From Myxococcales bacterium (GTDB taxonomy: Bacteria > Myxococcota_A > UBA9042 > JABWCM01): 35,200 bases of DNA. This document shows, piece by piece, positions 1-7,724 of the stretch; position 1 is the first letter of the stretch, and each line of letters begins with the position of its first letter. The notes below the pieces were generated by a model, which saw only the letters and a program-made list of their open reading frames with translations, was not told the DNA's origin and ran no database searches. The position numbers and the translations under genes were made by a program. The stretch is from NCBI GenBank assembly GCA_013360285.1, contig JABWCM010000024.1:1-35200 (forward strand). The letters run 5' to 3'.

Positions 1-99
1 CGGATCGTCCAAAAAAATCCTGAGTCATATCGGGAATATGCCGCAGGGATTTTTGTGGGCGAGGCGGCAAAAGCCGGCCAGGACAAAAATTTCATCTAA
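1..99 (+). CDS. C-terminal end of an unidentified protein (partial)
   Basis: Frame 1 is open from the window edge to a TAA at 97-99, giving a 32-residue tail (RIVQKNPESY...AGQDKNFI). Its composition, with alternating charged and small residues and an amphipathic helical look, resembles a genuine protein end more than the other two frames do. A second frame is also open across this stretch to 274 but gives a strongly basic, low-information peptide, so I prefer frame 1. I do not recognise the family. The gene is cut off by the window, and the only downstream transcription stop visible is the intrinsic terminator at 283-317. Confidence 0.45.
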   Translation, partial: RIVQKNPESYREYAAGIFVGEAAKAGQDKNFI

Positions 100-282
100 C
101 AACATCAGACACTTAGAGAACCGGAACGTCGATATTGCCGCGAGCCAATACCCGGCGAAAATCACAGAGAAACGACGATCAGTCGAGTACCGGCAACGCG
201 AAATGAGGCTGATGCAGAGTGTGCGCTACATTCAAGTAGGTACAAAGACCGAGAGCATCCGGTCCACAGGTTAAAGATTCTT
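100..282 (+). other. Untranslated stretch before a terminator; possible 3' UTR or small RNA
   Basis: About 180 bases separate the end of the partial gene at 99 from a strong intrinsic terminator starting at 283. An open frame runs from ATG 38 to TAA 274, but it overlaps the better-looking frame 1 end, has no ribosome site and gives a basic peptide with no recognisable motif. The stretch could be a long 3' UTR, a small RNA released from it, or an independent small RNA ending at the terminator. No known RNA family was recognised and no clear promoter was seen. Confidence 0.25.
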
Positions 283-317
283 AAACGGCGCTGATGATAC
301 CAGCGCCGTTTTTTTTT
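283..317 (+). terminator. Rho-independent terminator
   Basis: A perfect 11-bp stem pairs 283-293 with 301-311 around a 7-base loop, followed by an unbroken T run from 309 to 317. It ends the transcript entering from the left edge and isolates the DUF164 gene that follows. Its T run overlaps the first possible TTG start of that gene at 316, which is one reason to place the start further down. Confidence 0.9.
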
Positions 318-393
318 GTTTGGGGGACTACTGTTGCCCTGGTTTCAGCGTGCGTTACGTACGCAAAACCGGATCGAAATTGGAGGCCGTTCC

Positions 394-1116
394 TTGAGAC
401 AGACCATGGTTGCCCTTAGGGCCGTGCAGACCATCGACAATGAAATTCACCACTATAACCAACAACGACAGGAGCTGCGGGATCGCCTGGCGCGATTGGG
501 AGAACTTCTGAGCCACGGTCAGGCTGAGCTGGACGAAAAGCAGCAAAAACTTGCCAATGTCGAGAAGTTTTATCGTGAAAAAGACATGGAGCTGAAGGCC
601 GACATCGAACGAGCGGCGAAGGCTAAAAACAAACTGTCGTCATCGATGAAACAAAAAGACTATTTGGCGGCCCAGAAGGAGATTGAAAATTTGCGCCGAG
701 CGAATACCCAAAAGGAAGAGGAAATTCTGAAGCTTTTGGAAGCAATTGAAGAATATCGTAGCGGCGTTCGGGTAGATGAAGCAAAACTCAAAGTGTTGTC
801 CGACGAACTTAGCGCCGAAGAAGCGGGCAGTGCTGAGCGGCTCGCTGAATTGGATCGTTGTATCGCAGAAATCGAAGCACGTAAGTCTGGGCTGTTGGAG
901 ATAATTCCGCGGCCAATTATGAGCAAATATGCGCGAATATTGCTGAATCGAGACGGTTTGGCGGTCGTGGAGGTTCGTGACGGTACGTGCATGGGTTGTA
1001 ATTTGCAGATTCCGCCGCAAAGTTACATCCAGTTGTTGCGAGTCGAAGCGATTATGAACTGTCCACAGTGCCAGCGGTTCATCTACGCACCGGAGACGAT
1101 CGCGGAATCAGACTAA
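394..1116 (+). CDS. DUF164 family coiled-coil protein with C4 zinc ribbon
   Basis: The product is about 240 residues. Residues ~10-175 are a long heptad-rich, Glu/Lys/Arg-rich coiled coil. The C-terminus has a four-cysteine zinc ribbon with CMGC at 199-202 and CPQC at 223-226. This is the layout of the zf-RING_7/DUF164 family, whose biochemical role is unsettled; nucleic-acid or protein contact through the ribbon is usually suggested. I place the start at TTG 394, because GGAGG at 382-386 lies 7 bases upstream and the resulting N-terminus fits the family; ATG 406 is the alternative. The frame stays open back to TTG 316, but that codon sits in the U-tract of the preceding terminator. rnpB begins 25 bases after the stop, as in several related genomes, so read-through into rnpB is possible. 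Confidence 0.85.
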   Translation: MRQTMVALRAVQTIDNEIHHYNQQRQELRDRLARLGELLSHGQAELDEKQQKLANVEKFYREKDMELKADIERAAKAKNKLSSSMKQKDYLAAQKEIENLRRANTQKEEEILKLLEAIEEYRSGVRVDEAKLKVLSDELSAEEAGSAERLAELDRCIAEIEARKSGLLEIIPRPIMSKYARILLNRDGLAVVEVRDGTCMGCNLQIPPQSYIQLLRVEAIMNCPQCQRFIYAPETIAESD

Positions 1117-1141
1117 GAACACGACGTCGCGACCCCACGGG

Positions 1142-1588
1142 GTTGCCGTATCGACCGGTGGACGAGGGACACAAGAGCAGGTGGCCGCTGCGCCTTTTTG
1201 GCGGAGAGGAAAGTCCGAGCTCCATAGGGCAAAGGTGCTGGATAACGTCCAGTGGGGGCGACCCCAAGGAAAGTGCCACAGAAAATAGTCTGCGATCCCA
1301 GATCTTCGGAACTCGGGTCGCGAGGGTGAAAACGTGCGGTAAGAGCGCACGGTCACGGCAGGTGACTGTCGTGGCGGCAAACCCCACCTGGAGCAAGACC
1401 AAATAGGGAAGCGTCATGTTAAAGCATGACACGGGCGGCCCGTCCGCGCTTCCGGGTCAGGTCGCTGGAGGAGCGTGGTAACACGATTCGTAGAGGAATG
1501 GTCACCGCCTGTTTGATGGAGACATCATGCAGGAACAGAACTCGGCTTACGCGTTTGTGTCTACTGGTCCGCCGGTCCATACGGCAAC
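1142..1588 (+). ncRNA. rnpB: RNase P RNA, bacterial class A
   Basis: This is the catalytic RNA of RNase P, which trims tRNA 5' leaders. Universal blocks are present: GAGGAAAGTCCG at 1205-1216, the GGTAAGAGCGCAC block near 1338-1350, the AAACCCCACCTGGAGCAAGACC block near 1379-1400, and ACAGAACTCGGCTTAC at 1535-1550. The CCGAG of the 5' block covaries with CTCGG near the 3' end (CCGGG and CCCGG in E. coli). The ends were set by the P1 helix: 1142-1163 pairs with 1567-1588 at 20 Watson-Crick positions, plus one G-T and one mismatch in 22. That P1 is long for the class. A T run at 1599-1604 follows and may mark the transcript end. Confidence 0.95.
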
Positions 1589-1627
1589 TCGGAACGGCTT
1601 TTTTACAACCATATGTTTGGCCGGATT

Positions 1628-3640
1628 TCAGTGCTGATATCGCGCTGCCGTGCCGTTGTGAATGTCCCACTCGACCAACGGCACAACTTCACCCGGTCGG
1701 ACAACAAAATTGTCGATTTCGGGTAATTCGATTCGTTTTCCGTAAAGATAAAGCCGCACCCATACCCGTATCGGGAACTGTCCCCCGCCGGATTTTTCAA
1801 CTGCAACCACCGATTTTCCCGGTCCGATGACCGCTGGGTCCACCTGCAACAATTCCAGCGGCAGACCATCGGGTTGAGCGATAATACGTGCCGCCTGTTG
1901 CCCCTCAAATACGGCCCATGACGGAACAGAATTTTCCCAGAGTGGCGGATACTTAGGGTGAGCCCACGATTCCAAAGCCTGGGCAGGTATCAGCTTTAAG
2001 TTAACATTTTCGCCCGGATCTTCCCACCTTAATTCCATGTGAACAGCCGACTGCGGTCGTACAGTGATTCGTGTGACCGCATCGTGTTGAGATTGTTGAG
2101 ATGTTTTGTAATCAAACACTCCGAGGTGAACGATATGTTCTCCGGCTGTATAGGCTTTCCATTGCGCCACCGTAGATGTTTTGGAAATGCCTGGCCTCGG
2201 ATTACCATCAGGAACAGTAATATTCCATTCGTATTTGCTAATATAAGACGATTCGTCGGTTTTGGGTGCCACGCCGATGCTGGATGCGCCGTCCACGGTC
2301 AGGATCGTGGGTATGTCCTTTAGAAACACTTCGGTTTTGTTTGCGGTGATGAGCGGATGGGGGCGATTGCCCTCCAGGAGGAGGTAGGTTAGCCCCCCGA
2401 TCATCGACCCCGCCGCGCAGCTCTGGTAAGAAAAAGCGTCCGCCAGTAATAGAGAGTACAACGATGCCCCATCCGGGCCTGTGCCCCAAGCGGTCTGTTG
2501 CCCGGGCAACAAAACCTTCGACTGGGTAGCGATTCGGATTCCTTGCTGTGCCGTGCCACAAACACCGGTTCCAACACAGCCATTGAGTCCGACCCACGCT
2601 AACTTTGTGATGAAAGGACAGTCCTTGTGAGACCCACAAACACTGCGCCATAGCGCTGCGTCGTCCAGATTTCCCGAGTAAAGTGCCCAACGCCATCCTT
2701 GCGTTGAACCCGCAGGTCTGATCATGGCGTAGCGATCACCAAACGTACCGAAATAAGCACGGATGTCGATTTTCTCTCCCACTTCCACGGGCATCGTTGA
2801 GTCACCTGGTAGCCGATAACATAAGGATAAAGGAGCGTTGCCGCGATCAAAATGTTTGGATGTTGTGGGGGGCGGTGACAGTAATTTTAGAAGGTGGTCG
2901 TTGGGTTCGCACCCATCGATATCGGGATTGGCGATGCTGTGCATGACCACCGTTGCGTCGTATAACGTCACCAATTGCCCCGATGTGATTTGGGGAAATG
3001 GTATTTCGAGACGGACCGTCGGCCCAATTGGCAAAGGGCACGACGCAACGTCGATCCGACAAACACCGTCGTTGCTGCATCGTTCATTGGCGGCACAGTC
3101 CTGGTCCCAATCACAGCGACCGGTTGTTTCCAATACCAGGTTGCGCGCCTCCCCAAAGTACAACGGTGTTTCCGAGTCACATGGGAACACCGCGGCGACA
3201 GAAAACACGAACACACCAGCGTCGTCAGGAATAGCAACCCCACCGAGACGCCCTGACTCCCTGTCCAACGTAATGCCCGAGGGAAGGTGACCGTTGGTCA
3301 ATTTCCAACACACAGGGATCGGTGGTGTCTCGAGGACTGAAAACTGTTGCGAGTAGGGTACTCCCGGTCTGACTTCGGGCAACGTGGCTGCTTTTGGTGT
3401 GATGGTCAGCGGAGTCGATTTGGTTTCCGGTGTCGACGGGGTCGGAGGGGTCTCTAATGGACCGGCAGGGGTATTTGCAGGCGGAGTGATATATTCTTCC
3501 AACGTAGTGTTGGAAAAGTCGCCGCAGCCGACGAACAACAAACAAAACGCTGCAATATAAACGAATTTTCTGGATCTAACCGGTGTACCCCAGCGATGTC
3601 TACGCCGACTAGCAGTGCTTGGTACTTGCGAAAACCACAC
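1628..3640 (-). CDS. Large extracellular lipoprotein with Ig-like, Cys-rich and PKD-like regions
   Basis: The product is 670 residues. A basic N-region, a hydrophobic stretch and the lipobox LFVGC put the lipidated cysteine at ~39, so it is probably a surface or periplasmic lipoprotein. A Pro/Thr-rich linker (~50-80) is followed by a putative Ig domain of the He_PIG type (~85-155, with LPSGITLDRESGRLGG), a cysteine-rich segment (~174-200, CDWDQDC...RCSNDGVC) and a PKD-like region (~435-505). The C-terminal beta domain (VHMELRWEDPGENVNLKL...) resembles a domain common at the ends of deltaproteobacterial surface proteins. The start is GTG 3640, with AGGAG 6 bases upstream. No enzyme motif is visible, so a binding or structural role is only inferred. 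It is convergent with rnpB, with 39 bases between. Confidence 0.8.
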   Translation of the reverse strand: MWFSQVPSTASRRRHRWGTPVRSRKFVYIAAFCLLFVGCGDFSNTTLEEYITPPANTPAGPLETPPTPSTPETKSTPLTITPKAATLPEVRPGVPYSQQFSVLETPPIPVCWKLTNGHLPSGITLDRESGRLGGVAIPDDAGVFVFSVAAVFPCDSETPLYFGEARNLVLETTGRCDWDQDCAANERCSNDGVCRIDVASCPLPIGPTVRLEIPFPQITSGQLVTLYDATVVMHSIANPDIDGCEPNDHLLKLLSPPPTTSKHFDRGNAPLSLCYRLPGDSTMPVEVGEKIDIRAYFGTFGDRYAMIRPAGSTQGWRWALYSGNLDDAALWRSVCGSHKDCPFITKLAWVGLNGCVGTGVCGTAQQGIRIATQSKVLLPGQQTAWGTGPDGASLYSLLLADAFSYQSCAAGSMIGGLTYLLLEGNRPHPLITANKTEVFLKDIPTILTVDGASSIGVAPKTDESSYISKYEWNITVPDGNPRPGISKTSTVAQWKAYTAGEHIVHLGVFDYKTSQQSQHDAVTRITVRPQSAVHMELRWEDPGENVNLKLIPAQALESWAHPKYPPLWENSVPSWAVFEGQQAARIIAQPDGLPLELLQVDPAVIGPGKSVVAVEKSGGGQFPIRVWVRLYLYGKRIELPEIDNFVVRPGEVVPLVEWDIHNGTAARYQH

Positions 3641-3702
3641 AGCCCGCTCCTGATGATCGCCTTCCGCGAATCGTGCCGCCCCGCGCCACGATGTGATTTT
3701 TC

Positions 3703-3731
3703 ACTATAAAGGCGGGAGCGCGCGGGAGCAA
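3703..3731 (-). promoter_or_regulatory. Candidate sigma-70 promoter for the 670-aa lipoprotein
   Basis: On the minus strand TTGCTC (3726-3731) and TATAGT (3703-3708) are separated by exactly 17 bases. The -10 matches consensus at 5 of 6 positions, but the -35 is weak. The predicted start would leave a leader of about 57 bases before GTG 3640. The rest of the gap up to 3917 shows nothing else I can name. Confidence 0.45.
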
Positions 3732-3917
3732 GCTCAATCTGTGTTCTGTTATCGGACAGACGGGCGTCGCAACGCAGTCGTCGACGGAGTGAATGCCTTT
3801 GACATGTGCTCAGTTTGTGGAGTTGTTTAGTAATATAGTGATCGCCGGGTGCGGCGGCCACGATTTAGAACCGTGAACTACTTAACATGCGGAGATTCAT
3901 GGGAGTGCAGTGGGTTC

Positions 3918-4823
3918 CTAATGCTGCTCGGACTCCCACACCGAACGGATTCCCTCGCGGTATGAAGGGTAGGTTAGAACCACGCCCAATTCGGTGTGAA
4001 ACCGGTCATTTCGAATCCGCTTGCTATCCATGACGAGTGATCTCCGAGACGGATCCCACTCCTTTGTAGCTTGGTCAACAGACAACGGTTCAGGAAGGGC
4101 AATTCCGAGCAATTCGGAGCAATACCGGGCGACGTCGCTCAGCAGTGCCGGTTCGTCGTCAGACAATAGGTACGTTCGACCTGTACGCCCCCGATGTAAT
4201 GCGGCCACCACTCCCTGGGCGAGATCGTCAACATGGATCCGATTGGAGTAGGAATTGTGGCCATCAATCAACTGGAAGCGTCCGCAACGAATTCTATCCA
4301 GCAAACTGCGGCCTGGCCCGTAGATTCCTGGCAGGCGAGCGATTATCACTGGAAAATGAACTCGGTTGTATAACGAAAGAAGCAGATTTTCAGCGTTCAG
4401 TCGGCGAATACCAGCGGACGATGAGGGTGTGCATTCTGACTCTTCGTCAACCCACGCACCCTGTTTGTCACCGTAAACCGAAGTGCTACTTAGGTAGACC
4501 ACCCGATTCAATTCAAGTGATAACAGCACTTTGGCAAGATCACCTGTCGGATCGTACGGATCGTTCCATGGTGGACCGACACAAATGACGGCATGATCTA
4601 TGGAAATAGGAAGACGTAAAGGCTCAAGGTCAGGTTGTATACGATATAGGAGCGGAATCGCCCCCGAACGCTCAATTTCCGAGAAGCGGTCTGAATTTTG
4701 GGTTGTTCCGACAACGGGGATACCGCGCTGGGTCAGCAAACGGGCTATCGCCATCCCCGAATAGCCGCAACCGACGATCAGTACACCTGATGGCGTCCAG
4801 TCGCTGGACGGGGTAGATGACAC
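3918..4823 (-). CDS. Atypical SDR-family NAD(P)-dependent epimerase/reductase
   Basis: The product is 301 residues. Residues 14-23 hold a Rossmann GxGxxG (VGCGYSG). The strand motif VVYLSSTSVYGD, the ARLPGIYGPGRS segment and the IHVDDLAQGV segment are typical of NAD-dependent epimerase-like extended SDRs of the YeeZ type. The usual YxxxK catalytic pair is not evident: the corresponding stretch reads IRRLNAENL. It may therefore be an atypical SDR with changed chemistry or a binding role. The GTG start at 4823 directly abuts the TGA of the preceding cysteine-synthase-like gene (TGAGTG), so translation is probably coupled. The substrate is unknown; the pairing suggests a joint pathway with the PLP enzyme. 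Confidence 0.8.
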   Translation of the reverse strand: MSSTPSSDWTPSGVLIVGCGYSGMAIARLLTQRGIPVVGTTQNSDRFSEIERSGAIPLLYRIQPDLEPLRLPISIDHAVICVGPPWNDPYDPTGDLAKVLLSLELNRVVYLSSTSVYGDKQGAWVDEESECTPSSSAGIRRLNAENLLLSLYNRVHFPVIIARLPGIYGPGRSLLDRIRCGRFQLIDGHNSYSNRIHVDDLAQGVVAALHRGRTGRTYLLSDDEPALLSDVARYCSELLGIALPEPLSVDQATKEWDPSRRSLVMDSKRIRNDRFHTELGVVLTYPSYREGIRSVWESEQH

Positions 4824-5750
4824 TCAGATGTCCCACAGTCTTGTCGAAAAATAACGTTCACCAATGTCACATAACAGTGTCACAATCACACCTTTCTTGA
4901 TTTCTTTTGCAACATCGTACACCCCCGCCATGTAGGCTCCTGAACTTTGTCCGGCAAAAAGTCCGGAACGGGCGAGTTTCTGTGACATTTCCCATGCGGT
5001 GTCCACGTCGCTGGGCCACCGCCTGGTGATCACCGATTCGTCGAGGATCTCTGGAACGATGTCCTCCGGGCTGCCCAGCGGTTTTAGTCCCTCCACCCCC
5101 GGGAATGCGTCGGGTATGATGCAATGAATCTCAATGTTGGGGTTGAGTTCCCTGAGGCGTCGACCGATTCCGGTGATCGTGCCGCCGGTTCCGACCCCTG
5201 CAACAAAGTGCGTTATCTTACCGCCGGTCTGTTCCCAAATCTCAATTGCGGTTGTGTCATAGTGGGCTCGCCAGTTATTTGCGTTGCCATACTGATCACA
5301 GAAGAAATATTTCTCAGGGTTTGCTTTGTATTTTCTTCGCACTTCACGCAGTGCTTCGTCGTAGCCCAATTGCGCATCCGTGAACGTGATAGACGCGCCA
5401 TGTGCTAGGATACGGCGTTTGCGTTCGCGACTCGCGTTATCCGGGACGACCATTTCCACGGGAAGCCCCATTACCCGTCCAATCAACGAATAGGCAATTG
5501 CTGCGTTTCCGCTGGATGAATCCAGAATGGTTCGGCCGGGATGAAGCTCGCCGCTAAGATAGGCGTCGCCAAGCATTCGCAACACCGGGCGATCCTTTAA
5601 GGAGCCGCCAGGGTTGAAGAACTCGACTTTGGCGTACACTTCCAGATCCGGAAACTCATCCCGAAGCAGGTCGATACGAACCAGCGGGGTGTTGCCGATA
5701 AGTCTTAACACCGGGAATTTTTCAAATAAACCGTCAAACGTTTTGGTCAC
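4824..5750 (-). CDS. PLP-dependent cysteine synthase family protein
   Basis: The product is 308 residues. It belongs to the fold-type II PLP family (CysK/CysM/cystathionine beta-synthase). The PLP lysine sits in GGSLKDRP (K52), the substrate loop is SSSGNAAIA (~78-86, in place of the usual TSGNTG), and the phosphate loop is GVGTGGTITGIGR. A C-terminal SSGAYMAG segment follows. The family makes cysteine from O-acetyl- or O-phosphoserine and a sulfur donor; the exact substrate cannot be read here, and the altered asparagine loop leaves other beta-replacement reactions possible. GTG 5750 is chosen because AAGG lies 8 bases upstream; GTG 5759 is in frame but has no spaced ribosome site. It is first in a two-gene unit with the SDR. 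Confidence 0.85.
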   Translation of the reverse strand: MTKTFDGLFEKFPVLRLIGNTPLVRIDLLRDEFPDLEVYAKVEFFNPGGSLKDRPVLRMLGDAYLSGELHPGRTILDSSSGNAAIAYSLIGRVMGLPVEMVVPDNASRERKRRILAHGASITFTDAQLGYDEALREVRRKYKANPEKYFFCDQYGNANNWRAHYDTTAIEIWEQTGGKITHFVAGVGTGGTITGIGRRLRELNPNIEIHCIIPDAFPGVEGLKPLGSPEDIVPEILDESVITRRWPSDVDTAWEMSQKLARSGLFAGQSSGAYMAGVYDVAKEIKKGVIVTLLCDIGERYFSTRLWDI

Positions 5751-5835
5751 GGTATACACCTTGGCGCGGTATCGGGGAACGCGATCCTTTCTCCCGTTTT
5801 GGAGCGGGACCGCTTATCCCGGGCGAAGATGCAAT

Positions 5836-5864
5836 TCCATAAAAGGGCCTACTCAGAATGTCAA
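5836..5864 (-). promoter_or_regulatory. Candidate sigma-70 promoter for the cysteine synthase-SDR pair
   Basis: A perfect TTGACA (5859-5864, minus strand) is followed after 17 bases by TATGGA (5836-5841), which matches the -10 at half its positions. The resulting leader of about 80 bases contains overlapping short inverted repeats around 5793-5812 (CTCC/GGAG and CCCG/CGGG) that could form alternative hairpins, but I recognise no riboswitch. Confidence 0.5.
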
Positions 5865-5988
5865 GCGCGTCAAATTGTGGGAAACCATGTTGGTTTGGGT
5901 CGACCAATCATCAAAGTTGTTAATTGTGTGGGCTGTTGATGGTGGGCTGTTGCGTGTTTCATTCGTTATTTGAATGATGTGGAAGAAC

Positions 5989-6447
5989 TCATCGCGCAAT
6001 TGCCTGACGGGTAACCGCTTCGGTCGCTGTCCCCTCGTTGTTTGTTGCGCCCGGTCGTAAGACGAAGCGCACTTCTTTGGTTGCGGCGTGCACTACGTAG
6101 ATCCGTTGGTTATTGCTGTTGGGATCGACCGGAAACAAGAAAAATCCCGGCCGGTTCTTGTCAAAGCCCTGGGTGTAACCCCACAACTCTTCGTCGTCTT
6201 CGAAGCGCACGACTGTTTTTCTGCCGTAGCCCAGATTGTGCTCAAAGTCTTTGAGTTCCCGGTGGGTTGGTTCGCCGTGGAAATCACGGACAAAAAACAG
6301 AGCTTTGCACTCATTCAATCGAAATACGTGCACCATACCCGTCCTTGCGTCCGCTACATTCACGGTGTCGTTTCCCTGTCGGAAGTTGACTAATGTGCCT
6401 TTTAACAGCCGTCCATCCCGAAATCGCACTACAACTTTGTTCATCAT
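5989..6447 (-). CDS. Small protein with two DUF6982-like repeats
   Basis: The product is 152 residues. It has two similar halves, each starting with a VVRF(R/E)D motif: KVVVRFRDGRLLKGTLVNF at the N-terminus and KTVVRFEDDEELWGYTQGF in the middle. The second continues into NRPGFFLFPVD and a strand ending KEVRFV. This matches my recollection of DUF6982-type beta domains of delta-type bacteria, sometimes described as PilZ-like; no function is established. There is no signal peptide or membrane segment, so it is probably cytoplasmic. The frame is open upstream to 6534, but a strong purine-rich ribosome site (GGAGGGGAGG) ends 5 bases before ATG 6447, with a second ATG at 6444, so the longer form is rejected. 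Confidence 0.75.
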   Translation of the reverse strand: MMNKVVVRFRDGRLLKGTLVNFRQGNDTVNVADARTGMVHVFRLNECKALFFVRDFHGEPTHRELKDFEHNLGYGRKTVVRFEDDEELWGYTQGFDKNRPGFFLFPVDPNSNNQRIYVVHAATKEVRFVLRPGATNNEGTATEAVTRQAIAR

Positions 6448-6520
6448 CGCTGCCTCCCCTCCGTGGGTGTGTGGTGTTTGGGGTTCCGGCGACCACTGAT
6501 CACCAGTTCGTTCCCTTAAG

Positions 6521-6539
6521 AAATATTTCAGCAATATTT
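6521..6539. promoter_or_regulatory. Palindrome, possible operator
   Basis: AAATATT (6521-6527) and AATATTT (6533-6539) form a perfect 7-bp inverted repeat around 5 bases. It lies just after the predicted transcription start of the promoter at 6548-6576, where repressors often bind. It is too A/T-rich and lacks a T run, so it is not a convincing terminator. Confidence 0.3.
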
Positions 6540-6547
6540 AGGCCAAA

Positions 6548-6576
6548 ATTTGAGGCTTAATTCGATTGGTTTTCAA
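6548..6576 (-). promoter_or_regulatory. Candidate sigma-70 promoter for the DUF6982-like gene
   Basis: On the minus strand TTGAAA (6571-6576, 5 of 6 consensus) is separated by 17 bases from TCAAAT (6548-6553, 4 of 6). The leader would be about 95 bases. Confidence 0.45.
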
Positions 6577-6899
6577 CTGGTCGGTGAACGAGAACTGTGT
6601 CACTTAAGATCTCAAAAACAAAGGCTTATCCGCCAAATGTTGTCGCGTCATTGTGTGGGCACAACCGTCCCCACAGTGACGGATCGGGTGTGACATTTAT
6701 GACAGCGTTACGGAACTGTTACACTGTCACATAACGATATGACCTGATCGGGTGGTATCTGACGTTTTTCGTGGCACTCCGCGTCGGATGGTCGATCAGT
6801 AAGTTATAATACATCCCGTGTTGTGGGGTCTTGCATGTGTGGTAGAAGGCGACTTCCGGTTGGCCCTCATTTGACACCATCTTGTGGTAGAGCGAATCT

Positions 6900-7724
6900 A
6901 TGAACTCCGTCAACCCGGCGCTTGTACTTGTTGCACATGGATCTCGTTCTTCGGAATGGAATGCCCGGATTCTTGATTTGGCCGCGTTGGTTGGGCAAGA
7001 CCCGACGATCAGACGGGCCTTTACAGGTGGGGTGGCCGCGGCATTTTTGGAAGGGCACCACTTCCCTATTGCACCAACGATTTCGGATCTATTGGCAAAA
7101 GGAGCAACAAAGATCGTTGTAGTTCCGGTTTTCTTGACCGCATCTGGGCATCTTGAAGATGACATTCCGACAATTTTGGGACTCAAAGACGACAAATCAG
7201 CTCGTACAGCACTTGTGGCCGAGAATGTGTCAATTTTACCTGCTGGTCTACCGATTGTCCTGGCTCAACCCCTCGCCGCATCTACCGTCTTGCCGCGTAC
7301 TGTGGCGAAACGTGCGGCGTTGCTGGTGCCTCCACAGAACGAAGCGGGTGTCATGCTGGTGTACTACGGATCCAGTAACTATGCTGATCGATGGACGGCG
7401 TTGTTGGAGGTTATTGGGGCACATCTTGTGTCGCTGGGGTATGGAAGTTGGGAACACGCGGCTGTAGGGCACGTTGTTCAGGGAAGCGCCGTGCCTGTTT
7501 TTCTTGCGATTCGGCGGCTGTTGGAGCGATGCCGAAAAGTGGCAGTGGTGCCCTTGTTGGTCAGCCGAAGTGGATTTCAAGACGTCGTGATTCCGGAGGC
7601 GTTGCAGAAGCTCGAACCAGACCATCGGGAACGGGTGTATTACGCGGCGGATGCAATCTTACCCGACCCGGAAATTGTGGATTGGGTTGTGTTGACGGCA
7701 TTCATGACTCTCGAGAAGGGCTAG
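6900..7724 (+). CDS. CbiX/SirB-type sirohydrochlorin chelatase, degenerate second domain
   Basis: The product is 274 residues. Two tandem class II chelatase domains are visible. The first has VAHGSR (H13) and FLTASGHLEDDIP (H84), the two metal-binding histidines of CbiX-type enzymes, which insert cobalt or iron into sirohydrochlorin. In the second the equivalent sites are YYGSS (Y156) and SRSGFQDVVIP (F226), so both histidines are lost. Loss in the second half is known in two-domain SirB-like proteins and suggests a structural role. No other tetrapyrrole gene lies nearby, so cobalamin, siroheme or another metal product cannot be decided. The start ATG 6900 has only a weak AGAG upstream. It is convergent with the ROK kinase gene, with 45 bases between. 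Confidence 0.8.
   Translation: MNSVNPALVLVAHGSRSSEWNARILDLAALVGQDPTIRRAFTGGVAAAFLEGHHFPIAPTISDLLAKGATKIVVVPVFLTASGHLEDDIPTILGLKDDKSARTALVAENVSILPAGLPIVLAQPLAASTVLPRTVAKRAALLVPPQNEAGVMLVYYGSSNYADRWTALLEVIGAHLVSLGYGSWEHAAVGHVVQGSAVPVFLAIRRLLERCRKVAVVPLLVSRSGFQDVVIPEALQKLEPDHRERVYYAADAILPDPEIVDWVVLTAFMTLEKG

Larger units (their letters stand above)
6448..6899. other. Divergent intergenic region between DUF6982-like gene and CbiX gene
   Basis: These 452 bases carry the leftward promoter at 6548-6576 and a palindrome at 6521-6539, listed separately. Towards CbiX there is a 9-base direct repeat GATCGGGTG (6682-6690 and 6746-6754), an inverted pair TGTGACA/TGTCACA (6690-6696 and 6725-6731), and a perfect TATAAT at 6805-6810 with no matching -35, which could be the CbiX -10. 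I see no RNA gene or protein here. Confidence 0.5.

Noticed and set aside
38-274. 78-residue frame at the left edge
   Set aside because: It overlaps a better-looking frame 1 end, has no ribosome site and gives a basic peptide with no resemblance.
316-393. DUF164 gene starting at TTG 316
   Set aside because: This codon is in the T run of the terminator and has no ribosome site; GGAGG at 382-386 points to TTG 394.
3454-3861. 135-residue minus-strand frame upstream of the 670-aa lipoprotein
   Set aside because: It overlaps the lipoprotein start and its promoter in a different frame and has no motif.
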